This document shows positions 61,604 through 64,000 of a stretch of 64,000 bases of DNA, in pieces. Position 1 is the first letter of the stretch. Every line of letters begins with the position of its first letter. Source of the stretch: Parapristionchus giblindavisi (lineage: Eukaryota > Nematoda > Chromadorea > Rhabditida > Diplogasteridae); contig CALSFV010000658.1 of the NCBI GenBank assembly GCA_943737045.1, positions 372,001-436,000 on the forward strand. Direction: 5' to 3'. The position numbers and the translations under genes were made by a program. The notes below the pieces were generated by a model. That model saw nothing but the letters and a program-made list of their open reading frames with translations. It was not told where the DNA came from and did not search any database.

Positions 61604-62015
61604 AGATTGTTAGCCACATTGAAATATTTTTATAGAATAGCGATGCCCTCATATCCATGACATGATCGAACTATATCATATCTATACTATACTCTACAAT
61701 CTCTACGATCTATATGAACTATATTCTATGATTCACCGAACTAAATATAGTATGTGAATCTAATACACCTTCTTTGTTTACTATTCAATTCTTACTATCA
61801 TGCCTGAAAAATATTTGTTTAGAATTTGCTTCTTCTCGTGTGCAATCCTATCATCTCCTTAGTAACTGTAGAGACAACGAAATGCATCTTAGAAGGTACT
61901 TCAGTTTTTATACATTTTCAGGAGACCATCGAGAATAGATGTAGTAGTATAGAATCGGTACGCGCAGGCGCAGGGTTCTGCCCTCCTAGCCCCCTTTTCA
62001 TATTTCTCTTTTTTT

Positions 62016-62337
62016 GAACTTTTAGGCGAATGATGCTACACAGAAACTGGAGTAGGAGAAAAGAAAGATTCAGATCAGAAGAACAGGAGTAGAAAAAACA
62101 AACAGGTATCACGTTTGGCTAAAACTAATTTCATGTACTCCTTTTATAGAATAAAGAGAAGGCACAAAAGAAGAAGGAAAACCTTTTCACGTTGCGGAAG
62201 AAAAATGAGAGTAAAGGAACATGCTGAAAATGAACTTCGCAAAATGAATTAAATGTTATTGTTTTCGTGATTCGATAAATTATGTTGTGCTCTTTACGCT
62301 CTTACTAACTTGCCTGGGCTCACTTCTTATCTCTCTC
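62016..62337. other. Unassigned interval inside the spaced inverted repeat
   Basis: Purine-rich, AT-biased DNA with no recognisable gene. Open frames crossing here are short and biased by composition. Confidence 0.4.
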
Positions 62338-62412
62338 GGGGGGGGGGGGGGGGGGGCAAATGATTACAAGAAGTTGGCTAGGAGGGCAGAGGGGGGGGGG
62401 GGCAGAGGGGGG
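62338..62412 (+). repeat. Long G runs (19, 12 and 6 G), G-quadruplex-prone
   Basis: A run of 19 G (62338-62356) is followed after 34 bases by 12 G (62391-62402) and 6 G (62407-62412). The minus-strand open frame across it (prolines from the G runs) is an artefact. The tracts could fold into G-quadruplexes; their lengths are also the least certain part of any assembly. Confidence 0.9.
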
Positions 62413-62565
62413 AAACCCTGGGTCAGAGGTAAAAGAGGGAAAATTAGAATGTTTGAAAAATGATGTTTTTTGATGATATTTCAATGAAATGTTGGTGTAT
62501 AAGTTGTAAAATGGCTGAAAAAAAGAGAAATATGAAAAGGAGCCCCCAGGAGGCGGGAATGACAG

Positions 62566-64000
62566 AAACACTCCGGTCGAGGCTAGATATATAGTGATGC
62601 CCTGATTGAACAACCAGTCATGTTATATAATACTTGCAGAAATTACGATTCAGGATAGCACACGAACCCACATGGATCAGCCGAAAGATCGAAAGTCTTG
62701 GCGAATGTCCGGACCATGCTCGAGTCTTACCGAGTCGGTCTATTATATTATTATCCTTGTCCTTATATTATTATCCTTGCAGCATAATTACGTCATCATG
62801 TTTTTACGAATTTTGATTAACGCCCAATCAAAAAAAAATGATCCTTTCCGTTATTGAAGTGCTTCAGATGCTTCGAATAATGTAAGACATATTTCAATGA
62901 TCTAACGCATTGGACAGGGCTAGGTACAGTGCAATTAGATATGAAACCTTGCAAACGAACGATATTGAATCAAATTGTATCAAGTTTATCAATGAAGTTT
63001 ATTGATACGGAGCGGTGAAGGATGGCTATAGTTGCATTTTACAGTTAGAACAGCGGATAGATTTTCAGCGTTTGCAAACTCTAACAATGCATCCAAATTT
63101 GGGTCGGAGTAGTGATAGCGGTATATTCTCGTGGTAGTCCTGCAAAACAAATTGCATTTACAAAATGTAAATTAAATTAAGAGGCATGTTCCGTAAGACT
63201 CGATCATATTCGACAACCCCCGGACACGTGCGCTAGCAATGAGAACTGGGAGTCCATACTTGGGTGTTAGGAGTGTCACCGGTCCTTATTACACAAAACA
63301 CCTGAAATTTCCTGTTTGTGCCCTCAGGCTATTGGAAAAATTAATTTAAGTGTGAAAACGTTTAAAAATCATAATTTCGCAAATTGTTGAGATAGAGTCT
63401 AAATATCATTTGCGATGCATCTAGGGTGCACAGACCTTGCTAATTCACTATTAGCATCGAATGTCCGTTGATTTCTAAACCACTTTTTTTACTCAAAATT
63501 TTGGTTTTTTCGGACAAATCATCGCTTGTTGTAGATTGCTCCCAAAATTTCCGAGGTATTGTAGCCTAAGCAATTCTGCATTGATTTAACTTAAAACTGA
63601 GTTCTTCCCGATCGACCATTTTGTCAAATTTTTTGTTCGAAGTTCCGTCATCGATGGTTTTCCCGAACAAATGCTGCATTTTCCAAACGATTGGTGCGGA
63701 ATTGTGGTCTACTCAAACTTTAGAGGCGAAACAAGTAAAATGACACAAGAAGCCCATCACTTGGATCAATTTGAAAATTTCGATTTTCATGACCCGGGGG
63801 TCATGGTCCGAAAATTTCAAAATTTCTCAAGTTTGAAATGTTTTCATTTATGGGGCTTATTGTGAAGTACTAATGATGTGAATAATATTCAGCTTATGCT
63901 CAATGGCTGATCTCTCCTTTCAACCAATTTTTCGAAAATTTTCATTCTGTTTGAGTGCAACAAAATCAGAATTGTGTTTGAATCAGTTTCCAACTTGCTT
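62566..64000. other. Unassigned AT-rich right flank
   Basis: I find no credible gene, RNA or transposon in this 1.4 kb. The open frames at 62606-62857 and 63671-63865 lack recognisable motifs and look like chance frames. Short strings of AAAATTTC/GAAATTTT type are frequent from 63480 on. The only ordered structure noted is a small palindrome at 63788-63805. Confidence 0.4.
63788..63805. repeat. Perfect 8-bp palindrome arms CATGACCC/GGGTCATG
   Basis: The arms are separated by two G. The site resembles a dyad binding site for a dimeric DNA-binding protein, such as palindromic TGACC half-sites, but no function is supported. GC-rich sequence here is unusual against the AT-rich flank. Confidence 0.4.

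Larger units (their letters stand above)
60020..61912. mobile_element. 1.9-kb imperfect palindrome (long inverted repeat)
   Basis: The left arm (about 60020-60905) matches the reverse complement of the right arm (about 61055-61912). Shared islands in mirrored order are CTTCTAAGATGCATTT, the TGTCTCTACAGTT block, TTGAATAGTAAA, TTAGATTCACATACTATA, GATCAGCTGGGACGGTGTAT, GTAGGACACCT and the TCAGTATTGATCACGAGTGGG region. Similarity is roughly 75% with indels. The centre (60906-61050) is AT-rich and holds a (TA)n run; the arm ends nearest the centre are GA-rich on the left and CT-rich on the right. No transposase frame is present. It resembles a non-autonomous foldback transposon, or alternatively a local inverted duplication. 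Confidence 0.8.
61975..62565. repeat. Spaced inverted repeat with a perfect 23-base arm
   Basis: Bases 61993-62015 (CCTTTTCATATTTCTC plus T7) are the exact reverse complement of 62518-62540. Flanking bases toward 61975 and 62565 also align imperfectly. A second perfect 14-base pair nests inside: CTGCCCTCCTAGCC (61978-61991) against GGCTAGGAGGGCAG (62376-62389). The intervening sequence carries the long G runs. It may be a small foldback element or a local inverted duplication. Confidence 0.7.

Noticed and set aside
62320..62613. 97-residue minus-strand proline-rich frame
   Set aside because: Its prolines come from the G runs at 62338-62412; it lacks any domain.
62640..62745. Possible tRNA-like segment (minus strand, GTGGGTTCGTGTGC)
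   Set aside because: Only a weak T-arm resemblance is present. No A box, anticodon arm or acceptor pairing could be fitted.
63671..63865. 64-residue plus-strand frame
   Set aside because: No recognisable motif, AT-rich surroundings, and no splice or promoter context; probably a chance frame.

Overview
The window looks like animal nuclear DNA, probably from an invertebrate. It has no prokaryotic gene layout, and its recognisable genes are relics of animal mobile elements: a CR1/jockey-type LINE, a mariner transposase and a tRNA-Asp-like sequence that may head a SINE. I cannot name the species. The flank is AT-rich and reads like a compact invertebrate genome, possibly nematode, but nothing proves that.

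Bases 1-53561 (about 84% of the window) are one uninterrupted, head-to-tail satellite with a 49-bp unit. There are 1093 full copies in this window, with only two net 1-bp deletions (near 27671 and 49402), and the array runs off the left edge. Each unit is built from two 13-base arms that are reverse complements of each other, separated alternately by 6 and 17 bases. Every arm can therefore pair with a neighbour on either side, on either strand. Linked point variants travel together in blocks, and long stretches recur at exact multiples of 49 bp (offsets of 980, 1274, 1323, 1421, 1519, 3332, 3479, 3920 and 7007 bp). This shows nested, recent amplification. The many short open frames in the array are artefacts of the 49-bp period, not genes.

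The satellite stops sharply at 53561. The flank is packed with degenerate mobile-element material: a foldback element (about 53650-55316) whose left arm carries a 451-bp solo-LTR-like insertion with a 6-bp flanking duplication; three copies of a 71-bp direct repeat, the first abutting the satellite edge; a short acidic open frame (55784-55954); a broken mariner transposase (56075-56646, minus); a tRNA-Asp-like sequence (57034-57105, minus); and a 5'-truncated LINE (57389-58887).

From 59 kb to the right edge there is no convincing host gene. This part holds a 1.9-kb imperfect palindrome (60020-61912) with a small MITE-like insertion, another spaced inverted repeat (61975-62565) enclosing long G runs, microsatellites, and about 1.4 kb of unassigned AT-rich DNA. 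Nothing suggests an operon or pathway. The window is the edge of a large heterochromatin-like satellite block and its transposon-rich border.
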